The position numbers were made by a program, and so were the translations under genes. A stretch of 64,000 nt of DNA, taken from the NCBI GenBank assembly GCA_963575645.1, contig OY754465.1:44480401-44544400 (forward strand), read 5' to 3'. Below the pieces are notes generated by a model. It was not told where the DNA came from. It saw only the letters and a program-made list of their open reading frames with translations, and did not search any database. The DNA comes from Xanthostigma xanthostigma (taxonomy: Eukaryota; Arthropoda; Insecta; Raphidioptera; Raphidiidae). Below are positions 1 through 11,406 of this stretch, in pieces (within the stretch, counting starts at the first letter, position 1; every line of letters starts with the position of its first letter).

Positions 1-98
1 TTTATTCTGAAAAATTGTGTTCCCTTTCATAAAATATTTCAAAGGCATGCAAAAAATACGATTATGAACGTAATTGATTATTGAAATAAAATTTTCAG

Positions 99-317
99 CG
101 CTTGGAAATGGGAGATTTCGACAGATTCAAGCTGAGAAAAGCACGCCAACGTAGAAATAAAGCCCGTAGCTTTACATTCTTCCGAATTAAGAAGAAGAAC
201 GCACGTAGCGGTAATCTTTTTGGAAAGAAAACTGCCACGAAAGGTGGAGACAAACCGAAACCGCCAAAAGCGAGCAAGAAAGCAGCAGCAGCGCCAGCGG
301 CTGCGCCTAAAAAGTAA
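99..317 (+). CDS. RpL14: Ribosomal protein eL14 (RpL14), last coding exon, partial
   Basis: Encodes the C-terminal 72 residues of a large-subunit ribosomal protein that acts in the cytosolic 60S particle. The exon starts after an acceptor (attttcag, ends at 98); reading phase 0 from CGC gives R-L-E-M-G-D-F-D-R-F-K-L and runs to TAA at 315-317. The DFDRFKL block followed by an Arg/Lys-rich helix (KARQRRNKAR) matches the eL14 C-terminal region as I know it from insects and vertebrates. The tail is lysine/alanine-rich (KKAAAAPAAAPKK), as in many eL14 proteins. The N-terminal KOW/SH3-like part must lie in exons left of the window. An apparent ATG at 108 is internal and is not the start. The frame is intact, codon use is normal, and the 3' end is supported by a poly(A) signal just downstream. 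The main alternative is another basic ribosomal protein tail, which the DFDRFKL motif makes unlikely. Confidence 0.85.
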   Translation, partial: RLEMGDFDRFKLRKARQRRNKARSFTFFRIKKKNARSGNLFGKKTATKGGDKPKPPKASKKAAAAPAAAPKK

Positions 318-332
318 TATATTTTTTATTTG

Positions 333-338
333 AATAAA
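333..338 (+). promoter_or_regulatory. Poly(A) signal of RpL14
   Basis: AATAAA 16 bases after the stop codon, followed by an AT-rich and then T-rich stretch. Ribosomal-protein mRNAs usually have very short 3' UTRs, which fits. Confidence 0.7.
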
Positions 339-344
339 TATATA

Positions 345-746
345 TAAAAAAGTTTTTTCGTTGATTTTTTTATCACTAGCGACGACCAGATACAAAATAA
401 TCAACTGTCTTAGAACTTTATTATTTTATTTTTGTCTTTCAAAATTTATTTTAAAAATATGGTTTATCGAAAGTTAAACGAGAAAAAAGAAGCATTGATA
501 TTTTTTTAATTGCACTAATGGTTTGTTTTCTTCACTGGTAATTTTTTTATGGCAGTACTAAAAATTAATTTAGGGCTCATAAATTTGAACAGAAGAACAT
601 CTGTGTAGTAGATATGCAATTATGTGAATTTTATACCTTCGTTTCACAAATTTGCCAATATGCAAGTACAATTTTACATAATAGTTTTGAAAAACCTTCA
701 AGCTTTTGAAGTTTAACAAAAGTAAATAACAAATCGGAATCTGTTA
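345..746. other. Intergenic, nothing recognised
   Basis: AT-rich sequence downstream of RpL14 with no open frame, tRNA or recognisable repeat. Confidence 0.5.
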
Positions 747-1328
747 GGCCTGTTTCACACATACACGATAACCATCTAAACGGCATCATTTAAACAGTGC
801 CGTTCCATTGTGTTCACTTTTCACACATTACCGCTTAGTTTTATGGTGATTATGGATCGATAGCATTGGTGATATACAGACGCTTGAAAAGGAAAAGAAG
901 AAACAGAATTATGTTGGTTCATCCTAAAAATATTATGGGAAGGCAAAAGTTTGGAGCATTTTTTACACTTTTTAAACAGCTTAGAGAAAGCGCAAACAAG
1001 TTTTTCAACCATTTCAGGATATGAGTATCCAGTTCGTTACTAGTATAGCCACTTACAAAATAATACTTTATGCCCATGTAAAAAAGCAAGAAAAGTAAGT
1101 AAATATGGCAAGTTTGAAAGCTTCCAAGTTATTCAGTACTCGACTGGACAGTTCGCGCTATTTAAACAGTAACTGGAGCCGTGAAATCCAGTGAGAATTA
1201 TCGGTGACGTCACGGTAAAGATTTGTCGCATACGTTGTTCGGATGCGTATGAAAGCACTCATAATACTTTGCGTCCCTTCGCAGTTTAAATGGTGCTGTT
1301 TGGATGGTCACCGTGTATAAAATGGGCT
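747..1328. mobile_element. Non-autonomous Harbinger-like element, TTA TSD
   Basis: The ends are imperfect inverted repeats of about 45 bases: the left starts GGCCTGTTTCACACATACAC, and the right, read on the other strand, starts AGCCCATTTTATACACG. Both continue into ACCATC.AAAC.GC...TTTAAAC. TTA flanks both sides (744-746 and 1329-1331), the PIF/Harbinger target. No transposase is visible in the 582 bp. Family assignment rests on TSD and TIR form only. Confidence 0.6.
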
Positions 1329-3157
1329 TTAATATATATTTTCGAAAAGAGCTGGGTTTTAAATTTTAAAAATGACGTAAGAAGTATTCTGAAATCCCTT
1401 TTATCCTTTCCTAACTTATATTTAACAAAATGATCGGTGACGATTATAAAACACGTCAAAGGTAAGTGCTGGTTTATTAAATATCTTATTTCAAATAATT
1501 GAATATAGTACCTTTATCATCAAACCAAAGTTTTTCTCGCTGCTTCGATCTTGTTGATATCATTTTAATCGGAATCATTTGAGTTTGGGCTTTAACGGGT
1601 ACAGAAAAATCAGACCTGAGTCAATTACTAAAAAATGTATTCGAATACAAAATACCTATTGCAGCCAAAAAGTTTTCGCCAACAATAAGAAATCATTTTG
1701 TAAAAATTCAGTCAAGTGAAAAAAAAGATGTTAAAAACGAAACTTAACTGTCAAAATATTTGCAAAAGTTTTAATTGATTCTGTATGTGCGTTTTTTTAA
1801 CTATTATTTTAAATTTTTGTTCCAATGACTAAATCAAAAATGGCCAATAGGAGGCCTGCGGAGAGCATGCGGCCGGCTGGGAGTCATGTTTGAGCTGGCG
1901 AAGCTAGGTCAAATGAACATTTGTTGTACATATTACCACCAAAAGAAAATTACGCGATAAGTCGTTCATATATATTTTTAAATTATAGCTAAGAGAAATT
2001 TGAAATATCTGGCATTTTTTGAAAAATCCATTGATTTTGAGCTATCTTAAATATCCCACATTTTCGGGAAAATTAACAATTTTAGCCATTTCAAATATCC
2101 CGCTGTTTGACACTTAAGGTTGCTTTATGGCGTTTTATTTAGAGCAGGGGTCTTTTCAGCAAGCGGGCCAAATTTTAGAAATAATATTTCCTGGCGTTTG
2201 TTAATTAAAGTAAGCAAGCAACGGCTTCGACCACATCGTCTCTTCCCTGTAGATGAACTTTCTGAAGAGAAAAAACTAAATTTAGGGTCACGACTCACGA
2301 GGTTTCTTCAGTAGCCAATCATCACAGCGGTTCAACGTTCAAGGTTCCAGCATTAACGTTAAGATGGTTCTCCTTACCTCTACCCTCCATAGTTTTACCC
2401 GAGATGGAGCTCATTTAAAAAATATTAAATATGGCCGCTCTGTGCGAACGTTTGCATTGACAGTATATGGGGTTTCGATATTTTATTTAAAATGTTCCAA
2501 GCAAGAAATTTGTCGTTGGGGTGATACTAATTACTAATCCTTCAAAACGTAATTATATATTGAAGGAAAAAAGTCACGAGTGCTAGTCACTACGTAAAAT
2601 GTGGCAGAATAATATTGATGCAAGTATAAGGTTAATTTTGTTGCAAAGAAAGACAAACCGCATGAAATCAGTGGTATATAATAATCAACTGACAACCGTC
2701 ACTTTTCAATTAATATCAATTACACTTGATCTACTAACACAATTAGGTATTGCACAACACATATCATGCTTCTTCTTCGGTTTTTCAATGACGTGTGTAA
2801 CTTCCATAATTTTAAACTATAAGTACTTACGAAAAAGAAAACGGAGCTCGTAATGCTTTATGATATGAGACGCTTCGCATAGGATAGTTTACCGAAATGC
2901 TGAGCAGATGGCGTAAGTTCTAAGTTAAATACGAACAGAAAACGGACGATGACAGAACGCGTCATACTTTCCATTGTGAAACCAGAATTATTTTATGTTT
3001 TCGTGATATAAAGGTATAATTCAATAAATTTCGTATACTAAATAGGTACCAACTACCAACTCGTTTTTAAATGCAGGCGCGGATCCAGAGCCAAATGGTG
3101 TTTGCGCCCAGAGCGCGACGAAAATGTACTCGGTCTCGGTCAATGACAATAAGTCCA
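1329..3157. other. Unassigned AT-rich DNA
   Basis: No recognisable gene. An open frame at 2599-2853 (84 codons) would encode a hydrophobic stretch near its middle, but it has no family signature, no good start context and no homologous copy in the window, so I treat it as chance. Confidence 0.4.
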
Positions 3158-3461
3158 ATACGCGCCACGAATCTAAAAGACTCGGAAGTTAGATGCGAAT
3201 GCGGGCTTGCACTTGTACAGTTTGTTGAAAAACTACAAACTCACAACCCAACAAAACTAAAATAACAACTTGACAATAGCGTACTCGACTGTACTTTAAA
3301 GCAGGAAAGTGACAAAGGCAACGAGTGATCACGGCCAATCACCGACGAGCGCACGTTCCGTGCAGGTAGCTGCAGGGAGGTTTCAACGGCTCTAAAATGT
3401 GCCTTTGCGACGCTGTTTGTGACTAACTTCCGAACCTTTTAGATCCGTGGCGCGTATTATA
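3158..3461. mobile_element. MITE family F, copy 1
   Basis: Inverted ends of about 38 bases (ATACGCGCCACGAATCTAAA and its complement at 3424-3461) enclose about 300 bp of non-coding sequence. A second copy is at 15779-16070, with similar ends and the shared interior motif gtgcctttgcgacgctgttt. No coding capacity. Confidence 0.7.
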
Positions 3462-3704
3462 CTAAGTTCATCAGGTAGCTTTAGATTTACAAGTCTAATG
3501 TACATTGTTTTGTTTGTCCCATGTCCATAAGATACCCTACCTAGTAAAGTCTACTCGCTCCACTTTTACCATTCCAACCCACAAGTGGGGAATGGCACCA
3601 GTTTAGGTCAAAAATCACTTTTCAAAAATTTTACAATATCTTTCTGTTTTGAGGTCCCTCGAATCCAAAAAACATATTTTTGGAAAAACTCTGTGCGTCT
3701 ATTA

Positions 3705-4825
3705 AGGCCCCCATACACCTCGTTCTTTTTTGGCAGTTTTCATCGTCACGATAAAACACGTCGGTCAAAACCGAAGTGTATGGGCAAAAACTGTCGATGA
3801 AACACGGCAGTTTTTTTATCTGCCGAATCTTGATTTTAAACACGACGTGTTTGCTGGTTGTCGTTTTAAATCGTAATGTGTGGCGCTTTCCGATAAGAAT
3901 CGACGTGTTTATTCAGTGGTGCGACGTACAGCAAATAAGTCATATTAATTAAATGATTGTAATTAGTTTGCGTATTGATTTATATTTTAACCGTTTTAGT
4001 GCTAAGCAATTTTGACAAAAATAAATGAAAATTGCTATAAACATATTGATTAATTTAGAGGAAAAAATAATGGTGTCAAATAAAACACTCTAATTTAGAC
4101 AAATATCAATCAATTTTATTAATTATTTTTGCATTATATTGTTTATTAATGTTTATTAAACATAAAATAATATCAATATTATTGTATTTTATTTCTTTTA
4201 GAAAATAAAAAATCTAAAAAAAATAGCTCTCAACACACTGAAACTGATACTCGTAGCGCTTTTGCGCTGCGCCGCAATTTTCGATACAAACGATCGCAGC
4301 GCTTTTGCGCCGCATAGCATTCTAACGGTTAATAATAACTCAAAATAAGTATGTTCGTCCATTCTCAGGTAATTGAACCAATCCCCAGGTTCAAGTTTCA
4401 GCTCGTTCAATTCATACAATTGTATCGAAAATTAAAGCAATCTCCTGGTTCTAGTCGTAATTCATTTAGAAGATTTACGTGTGAAAATTGCCTGCGTTTA
4501 AGTAACCATTCTTTAGTCCATTTTGAACGTTTTCTTTTTGAAAAATTTTTTATAGCCACTGCGGCTGCAACTGCTAACGTTGTCGTAGGATCCATCAAAG
4601 CAGATCGTATTAATGATGCCACGACTTCAGAAAAACTGAACGAAACTACGCCTCTGTGTGGATACGGCCGTTGTTCGTGTTTAAATTAACCGTACAGTTT
4701 TACCCGTGCGGTTAAAACTGCCATAAAAGAACGAGGTGTATGGGGATGGCCGTTGTTCGTGTTTAACCGTACAGTTTTACCCGGCGGTTAAAACTGCCAA
4801 AAAAGAACGAGGTGTATGGGGGCCT
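3705..4825 (-). mobile_element. PIF/Harbinger element with TTA TSD
   Basis: Terminal inverted repeats of about 35 bases (AGGCCCCCATACACCTCGTT and its complement at the right end) are flanked by TTA on both sides (3702-3704, 4826-4828). The host repeat R copy near 56405-56425 shows the uninserted site with a single TTA. The right end is duplicated: a block of about 90 bases ending in gaacgaggtgtatgggg occurs at about 4660-4746 and again at 4747-4823. The interior keeps a decayed transposase on the minus strand. Confidence 0.9.
4198..4622 (-). pseudogene. Harbinger transposase (HARBI1-like) N-terminal remnant
   Basis: Two overlapping minus-strand frames (4622-4407 and 4419-4198) read as a lysine-rich N-terminus, a tryptophan/arginine segment (KWTKEWLLKRR) and the block NELRLEPGDCFNF, followed in the next frame by LNELKLEPGDWFNYLRMDEH. 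The order W..WL.RR, LxELxLE, NYLRMD is characteristic of Harbinger-type nucleases upstream of the DDE domain. The ELxLEPGDxFN block is present twice, which indicates an internal duplication. The frame is broken by a shift and a stop, and all catalytic acidic residues are missing. Confidence 0.75.
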
Positions 4826-5345
4826 TTAGTCTGTTTGTCTGTGAACACGATACAGGTCAAACGGATGAGCGGATTGAAACCAAATTTTGGGAGGATGTTT
4901 GGAATGCAAATATGAAGAGCCCTATTGTTTTTGGGGAAAATCGGCGCATGCGCAGAAGAGATATATGCTATAACGGTGTTTTTTATATAATAATGGTATA
5001 CTTTTCATAACGGCTTATTATTCTATTTATTTTTTCAGGAAACTTTATAGTTTCGGAAATATCTTGAAACTAAAAAAAATCAGTCGCTCTTTTGTTTTAT
5101 GGATCTGTCAGAAATAAACTAGTTCGGCATGCTTTGATTAATTTTTGACGTGGAACATATTATGTAGGTAACCATGGCAACGAATAGCAAATATTATATT
5201 GAATACTAGCCATTACCCGCGTCACCGTACAGTTTACACGATATCGGAAATTTTATTTTCTTTATTATAATCAACCCGTCGCCCAATTGGCTGGAATTTT
5301 TAGTCAAAAGTCGGTACAAGTTTCAAACCGACTTTGATTAGGTCG

Positions 5346-5791
5346 ATTCTGTCAAAATGAGGTCTGATAATGTTTTTTTTTTCATAAATTATATTTACTA
5401 AATTAACCTTGCACCAAGGCTAGTAGATTACAGACAAGGGTGGATGGGCTCAACTATTCCGGCCCGGGAAAGTAAGATTCAGGGTCTGTCTCATGAATAT
5501 AGGATTTTTTGTATATAGAGGGCCGGCGCTAATTTTTGCCGCTCTGTGCAAAGTGAGCGTTTGACACTCTTTAAAAATTATAACTTACGGCTGTTTGAAC
5601 TATTACAACAAAAACACAAAAAAATATTAATTTTTCCTTAGAATTATATCTATAATTAAAAAATAAAAATCAAATCATTCTAGTAAACAAAAAAGATAAA
5701 AACTAATATAGGCGATCAGCCTACAGGCCTCGGCAAGCCCCGGCCTACCGGGAAAATTCCAAAAATTCCTGTGGGGCCATCCGCCCCTAAT
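5346..5791. other. Unassigned repeat-like DNA
   Basis: No gene seen. Short GC-rich patches (ggcccgggaaag, ctacaggcctcggcaagccccggcc) in AT-rich surroundings suggest repeat debris, without a defined boundary. Confidence 0.3.
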
Positions 5792-6104
5792 TTACAGAGG
5801 CTGCCTAGTACCATCTGATCAACCAGCGTAAACCCGGGAATGACGTCAACTGGCGGATCTTTCATATTTTTATCAACTTACAAATTGACAATATCAACAA
5901 TGTCATTTATATTTAGCTATAAGTACGATGTAAAATCTTTTACCTTAAAAATTGTATTTATTCCGTATAATATCAATATTCTGTCATTTGATGTCTTTGA
6001 CATTTGTAAAAACAACGTTGCCACGCAATATCAATTGACAGATCCGCCGGGTGACGTCATCCCCCCACTACCTACTATCCAGCGGAACGAGATAACCTCT
6101 GTAT
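5792..6104. repeat. Imperfect inverted-repeat element
   Basis: The left side (ttacagaggctgcctag...aatgacgtcaactggcggat) mirrors the right side (gatccgccgggtgacgtcat...aacctctgtataat). The matching blocks are GACGTCA, TGGCGGATCT and CAGAGG. About 310 bp, probably a degenerate MITE. No clear TSD. Confidence 0.5.
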
Positions 6105-7257
6105 AATCCACTTATCATATTACTTACCATATTTAACTTTTTATAAATCTCTAATTTTTTTTCATATATTTTAAAGCGCCATAACGCCGAGTGTCAACCG
6201 TTGTCTAACTGGCAAGTATATTTATTTATACCCTAAATACTAGCTAATCTTAAAATATTAATTTGCACAAAAGTATTGAAATTTTTGACCACGAGCTTTG
6301 GACCTATTAGTTTTAACTTTTTAGAGCGAAGTTTAGTGTTTTCTGAAGACCTTTGCGCGCGGTCGAAGTGCTTCTTAAATATTAATTAATATTATTTATT
6401 TATTATTTTTGAATTATTAATAACTTTTTACTTATTATATTTACATATAATAAATATTAATTTTTATAAATTATCTTTGATCTCCGCTAGCGCTTCGGCA
6501 AATTACAAAATGGGTTTGCGCCCGTATAGTTATGTTTCACTTTTCGTTCAAGATAGTTTCTACAGAATTTTCTACAGAATGGATGGTGCCATCTGCGAGC
6601 TATCGTTATTACTACGGTAGCGGAAACTGCTTAAACAGAATATAGAGTACCTATAGACTTTACTGAAGTATGTTACTTCCGTCCGAAAAGATCTGAGTTA
6701 CTCTCAAATCGCGCGTAAAGAAGTTTTACTTCTAAAAAGAAATAACCAAATATGCATTTCAAAAACTGAATTTTCCATTCGGAACAAATATGCCAATACG
6801 GTTCTGCTTTCGTATTACAGAGACTTGCACTCACAATAAATAATTCATAACGTGCTTTTGTATAGTTTCGATTGTCGGGCGACTCGAGTATCAAATGATC
6901 GAGATTTGAGATCATTTCGTGCGGTGATTGTGGTTTAAAACCCGGTCATTACCATCGGTTGTTTGTTACCTCTCGAGCTCTGCAGACACACGCCATTGTT
7001 GTAAACACACACACAGTATAGCATTTGTTTATATATTATTACATGTATTGTTTTGTTGCGTTTTTTGTTTTGTTTTGTTTCTTTGTTGCGCGTGTAATGT
7101 ATGGATGTCATGTACCCCACAGGCCACAAACCACACTCCATATGCATCTGCAGGTTCCGCGAATTCTCTCAACAACCATGTAATGTTTTTTTTACAGAGT
7201 GTACGGCAAAAGTTATGGTTCATTACCAGAATAGTGCAATTTGTCAGCAATTAATTC
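6105..7257. other. Unassigned DNA
   Basis: AT-rich without recognised genes. Frames at 6928-7254 overlap CA-rich and TTTTG low-complexity runs and are not credible coding sequence. Confidence 0.4.
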
Positions 7258-7745
7258 CAGTTTTATTGATGTGAAACATCTAATGGCGCGTTTGGTTGGG
7301 TGTTAAACCGTGCAATTGGCGAGACACTTTTATGGGCTGACGTTACGTTCGTGTGCGTTGGATTAAAAATGGTTTTAGTTAAAGGCGACATCTAGATAAC
7401 AGGACAAAATTTAGTTACTAGTATTTCGTTAGATGACAGCGCTTTACGCTTCCTTTGTGTATGCGTTGGATTATAACTTGGCTTTTGTTAAAGGCGACAA
7501 CTGTATGACGCAGAACAAAATTTAGTTACAGAGCAAAATTTAGTAGATGCAGACAGGGCAAAATTTAATTGCTTATAATTAAATGTGAAATTTAGGTACA
7601 TTTAGTTGCAAGAATTTCGTTAGTTGGCAGGGCGATATTATGTTACTAGAATTTTGATAGATGATAGGGCGATTTTAGTTACTAGAATTTCGCTTAAATT
7701 TGTTTCACATCTGCCAAGCGTCCCGCGACGGCTACATTTTTTATT
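7258..7745 (+). repeat. Repeat family G, copy 1, with internal minisatellite
   Basis: Starts with the atgtgaaacatctaatggcg segment and then carries irregular tandem units built on TTAGTTACTAG.ATTTCGTTAG followed by atgacagggcgaaat. Copies occur at 14558-14960 (same strand) and 36590-37216 (opposite strand), differing in number of units. Confidence 0.7.
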
Positions 7746-7936
7746 AGTAGATATAGGTAGTGGATTTAATTTGCAGTTTTGTCAAATGGGAAAGGGGGCG
7801 CCCATTAATCACGCAAGCTAAAAATGGGGGAGGGGTCCGAAAAAATCTCACCAAATCTCATTTAAATAGAGGGGGATCAATGAAATCTCACGTCAACTTT
7901 TTAATTTAGAGAATCTATAATTATATAAATACGGTA

Positions 7937-8890
7937 AAGAAAAAAACTTTTTAACAAAAAAATTAAACCGCCGAAAAACTGAAAAGCAAAAAATAATAAA
8001 TCTTTTTATTTAACTAAGTTCTATCTAAGTAGTTGAACGTATGTGAAAGTCTAGTATATCTAAGTAATTTTGAGTCGGCGTCAACAATCCTTCGCCGGAA
8101 ATCTCTGAGCGTTCACGAAGTTAATATCAGCGACAGAGCAACCCTAACGGGCACACGTCTTTGCGAGTGGTCGTGTGGAGAGCGCATGTTTAATGTTAAT
8201 GTTTATCGCTGGAGATTTCACGTATCATTGTTTGATTTGGTTATTTCTTTTAGTGATCTTTGTTCATTGATGGTTTGACGCCGACTCAAAATTACTTAGA
8301 TATACTAGACTTTCACATACGTTCAACTACTTAGATAGAACTTAGTTAAATAAAAAGATTTATTATTTTTTGCTTTTCAGTTTTTCGGCGGTTTAATTTT
8401 TTTGTTAAAAAGTTTTTATTTAATAATTTTTTGTGGCTATATAATTTATAATTGTAATATACACAACTCAGCATGAAAATCTGTGAGTGAACAATAAATC
8501 ACCCCTATTTTCCCACCCTTAGGGTAGGAATTTTTTTTCCAAATTTATATGAGACGAACCTCGAGGTATACCCTATCCAATAAAAAAATAATTATCAAAA
8601 TTGGACCACTCTGTAAAAAGTTATGTGTGGTCATACATTACAATCAGTGAGTGAACAATCAATCATCCCCTGGTTTCCTACCCTTAGGGTTGGAATTTTT
8701 CTACGAAATTTATATGGGACCAACTTCGGGGTATACCCTTTCAAACAAAAAAATAATTATCAAAATCGGACTACTCTGTAAAAAGTTATGCGTGGTCATA
8801 CATAAATAAAAAAAAAAAAAAAAATAAAAAAAAAAAAAAATATACGCGTCGAATTGAGAACCTCCTCCGTTTTTGTTTTTCGTCGGTTAA
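7937..8890 (+). repeat. Repeat family K, copy 1 (foldback core plus direct repeats)
   Basis: The ends resemble each other in inverted orientation (TTAAACCGCCGAAAAAC versus TTAACCGACGAAAAAC). The first half is an inverted repeat of about 145-base arms (7937-8080 and 8275-8420) around a unique core of about 200 bp. The second half contains two direct repeats of about 170 bp ending in an A-rich tract near 8800-8840. An opposite-strand copy is at 24279-25105. Confidence 0.7.
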
Positions 8891-8917
8891 AAAAGAGAGT
8901 GTGGTACCTATTTGAGT

Positions 8918-9030
8918 GTGTTAATTAGCAAACATTGTGATGAAACATATTACACTGTTCTCTTCGTCTTAATGAAGAGAAGTGTACAACATAATATGTT
9001 TCATCACGATGCATGTGTACGAATTAACAC
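8918..9030. repeat. Stem-loop of about 113 nt
   Basis: GTGTTAATT at 8918 pairs with AATTAACAC at 9022-9030. Further in, GTGATGAAACATATTA pairs with its complement, and TTCTCTTC with GAAGAGAA, around a loop of about 8 nt. Bulges between the paired blocks make it resemble a small-RNA precursor, but it could equally be a short foldback element. Confidence 0.5.
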
Positions 9031-9076
9031 AGCTATAAAATCGATTCAGGAGAAATCCATATATAATGATAAACGT

Positions 9077-9955
9077 TGTCGTAGCAAGAGGGGGGGGGGA
9101 TGGGCCTGGCCCAACCTTGAATCCTTCTATCCACCTTATATACAATATTAATTGTTCACGTACAAATCATATTAATATTATAAATGCGAATGTAAGTTTG
9201 TTTGTTACGCTTTCACGCAAAAACTACTTAACCGATCATCATGAAACTTTGCACATACACTCTTGAAGGTATTAGAAGTAACATAGGATACTTTTTATTA
9301 AAAAAAAATAAAAATTTTTTACGAAAAATAAGAAAGGGTTGAAAACATTTTTTGGGCCCAAAAATACCGAAAAATTTCTCCGAATCGTTTCAAAATTGAA
9401 ATTTAACCCTTTAGTAATGATTAAAATGTGCTATTAAAATTTCATTAAAATCGGCCCGACAGGACCGGACTTACAAATTTTATGAAAACGAAATATTATA
9501 AATGCGAATGTAAGTTTGTTTGTTACGCTTTCACGCAAAAACTACTTAACCGATCATCATGAAACTTTGCACATACACTCTTGAAGGTATTAGAAGTAAC
9601 ATAGGATACTTTTTATTAAAAAAAAATAAAAATTTTTTACGAAAAATAAGAAAATTGTTTGTCAAAATATGTGCAATACCTCAACCCCTGATATGCATGT
9701 CAAAAGTCGATTTCCATCTCAATCGCGGGCGTAGCCGCGGGTAGCGGCTAGTAACAATATAAATCTACAATAATCTACACATTTTCTTTCTCGTGAAATT
9801 TCTCCAGAAAATCGTGTTGATCGATTTTGCTTCTATGAACAGTTTTCAAATTATGTGTAAGTAGCAGCTGGTAGATAAATAATAGTAGGTAGAGTTGAAA
9901 ATTTGCCCCCCCCCCTCCAGGATGAAATCATTGCTACGCCTATCATGACAAAATA
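9077..9955. mobile_element. Element family H, copy 1, interrupted by a Helitron
   Basis: Ends tcgtagcaagaggggggggg and a complementary ccctccagg...ttgctacgcctat form TIRs of the form GCGTAGCAA. A second copy without the Helitron is at 47570-47830. Non-coding; probably a hAT-like MITE, with family uncertain. Confidence 0.65.
9167..9751 (+). mobile_element. Non-autonomous Helitron, insertion site proved
   Basis: Begins TCATATTAATATTATAAATG and ends GGTAGCGGCTAG, preceded by a hairpin CGCGG-gcgta-CCGCG (9724-9739). It lies between A and T with no TSD, the Helitron rule. The uninserted sequence (tacaaataacaagataaatc) is present in family H copy 2 near 47635. The head is duplicated: a second atattataaatgcgaatg block begins near 9493, so two overlapping Helitron heads share one tail. 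No Rep/helicase coding sequence. Confidence 0.9.
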
Positions 9956-11202
9956 ACCAATAACGTTCAAATTTGAAAATTTAATGAATTATGGTCGAAT
10001 TTGGACCACTGGGCGACTATTATAAGTAGTATCTACCTATACATTTATTATAGCATGAGATAATATTTAAAATTGAGTGATTCAATTTATGAGTGAATAT
10101 TTCCAAAAAAGTGAGAGTGACAAAAACAAATTAAAAGAAGTTTTACTTCAATCGCGCGTAAAGGTTGCACGCACTCATCTTTTATTGTGTTATTTTTAAT
10201 GGAGACTTCAATGCACATATAGAACGGAAACTCCTACATATTAATAAAATAATACCTACATCAGACAATACACTTTTCAAAGTTTTTTTTTAAAGCAATT
10301 ATACCTGCTACACTTATCTGGATCTAGTAGGTACTACCTAATTTTATTTTTAAAAATCAATTAAAAATCCAATTGATAAGTATAATCGATGATATCCTGG
10401 GAACTAATAATAATAATAACTTTTATTCATCCATAACATATATAATACATATAGAATATTTTAATAAATTATTGTGAATTTCCTGCTCAACTTGGAAGAC
10501 CATTTTTCTTAAAATCTCTAAATAATAAAAGTGCAGCTGTTTTAAACGATGGCACTGATATAGCTTTCAATGGATATTCTACGAATTTCAATTGCTCGAA
10601 GCTTTTGAAACTATCCATTCATTCGATTTGTGGGATGGTTTAATATTATTATAATTATAAATTACTCGTAAATAATACGAATGCAGTTTCGTTCAGATTT
10701 TGATTTATATAATCATATAAATACTAAGAACCTAAAGTTTATACTTTTCATTTCAACAGTCCCACGTGTTTAAACAATAATTGTGACTCATAATTAAATA
10801 CATACCAGTGGCGTGTATCCATAATTCAGTTTTAAATGATAACAAAGGCATATCTTTTTGACGCGAAAACGTCTATTCGCTCATTAAGTACAGTGATAGC
10901 CGGTCGAAATTTGTTACAAAATACCGTATGTACGTGTTTGTCGCGTAGGATTTGTTCGTCGTCGTACAAGTGTAGGCACATGCGCGTGATAGTCACGAGT
11001 TGGCTTTGTGTAAAGATTTAAATGTATGTAGCGGGGAAACGCTTTTCGCTAGGACGTTGATTCGGGTGTCGTTGTGAAGAGCTAAGCACTCCTAGAATAT
11101 AAAGTGGAACAATAAAAATAGTCGCCGGAATTTAAGTGAAAATCGGTATTAAATTGAAAGTTACAAAATAATTAAAGATGTCGTCTCATATGATTTGTAA
11201 AT
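9956..11202. other. Mostly unassigned DNA
   Basis: AT-rich without recognised features to about 10800. From 10800 to 11200 the base composition is less AT-rich and holds short frames but no identifiable family. Confidence 0.4.
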
Positions 11203-11406
11203 ATGCACGAAATTATAGAAAATGCAAGTCCACCGGAAAGATCGCATCGAAAGGAATGCAATAAGCCTATAAAAAGATCAATGGCGAACGTATGCGAGAG
11301 CTACGGCAGCGTCGAAAAGGAAACGAAAAAACTCAAATGTCTACGCTTTATGTACAGATATCGTTGGATTGGAATGCGATACGCCGATACCAAACACTTG
11401 TTATGA
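11203..11406 (+). CDS. Uncertain short open frame, no family recognised
   Basis: A 67-codon frame starting MHEIIENASPPERSHRKE, charged in the first two-thirds and ending YRWIGMRYADTKHLL. The surrounding 10800-11410 block is less AT-rich than its flanks and shows no copy elsewhere in the window, so it may be host exon sequence. An upstream ATG at 11178 in another frame (MSSHMICKYARNYRKCK) has a better start context but ends soon. No splice signals could be fixed. Coding status is a guess. Confidence 0.15.
   Translation: MHEIIENASPPERSHRKECNKPIKRSMANVCESYGSVEKETKKLKCLRFMYRYRWIGMRYADTKHLL

Larger units (their letters stand above)
3565..5345 (+). repeat. Dispersed repeat R, copy 1, split by a Harbinger element
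   Basis: Starts at taccattccaacccacaagt and runs to the cccgtcgcccaattggctgg region. Related copies lie on the other strand at 51640-52250 and 55900-56550. The unrelated 3705-4825 insertion is missing from those copies. On the complementary strand the segment near 5214 holds a CTAG preceded by a CGCG-like hairpin (tested best at 51671-51698), so part of the family is probably Helitron-derived. Outer limits are approximate. Confidence 0.65.

Noticed and set aside
1-404. Minus-strand frames opposite RpL14
   Set aside because: Antisense shadows of the ribosomal-protein exon.
2599-2853. Possible small membrane protein
   Set aside because: One hydrophobic stretch without conserved motif, start context or second copy.
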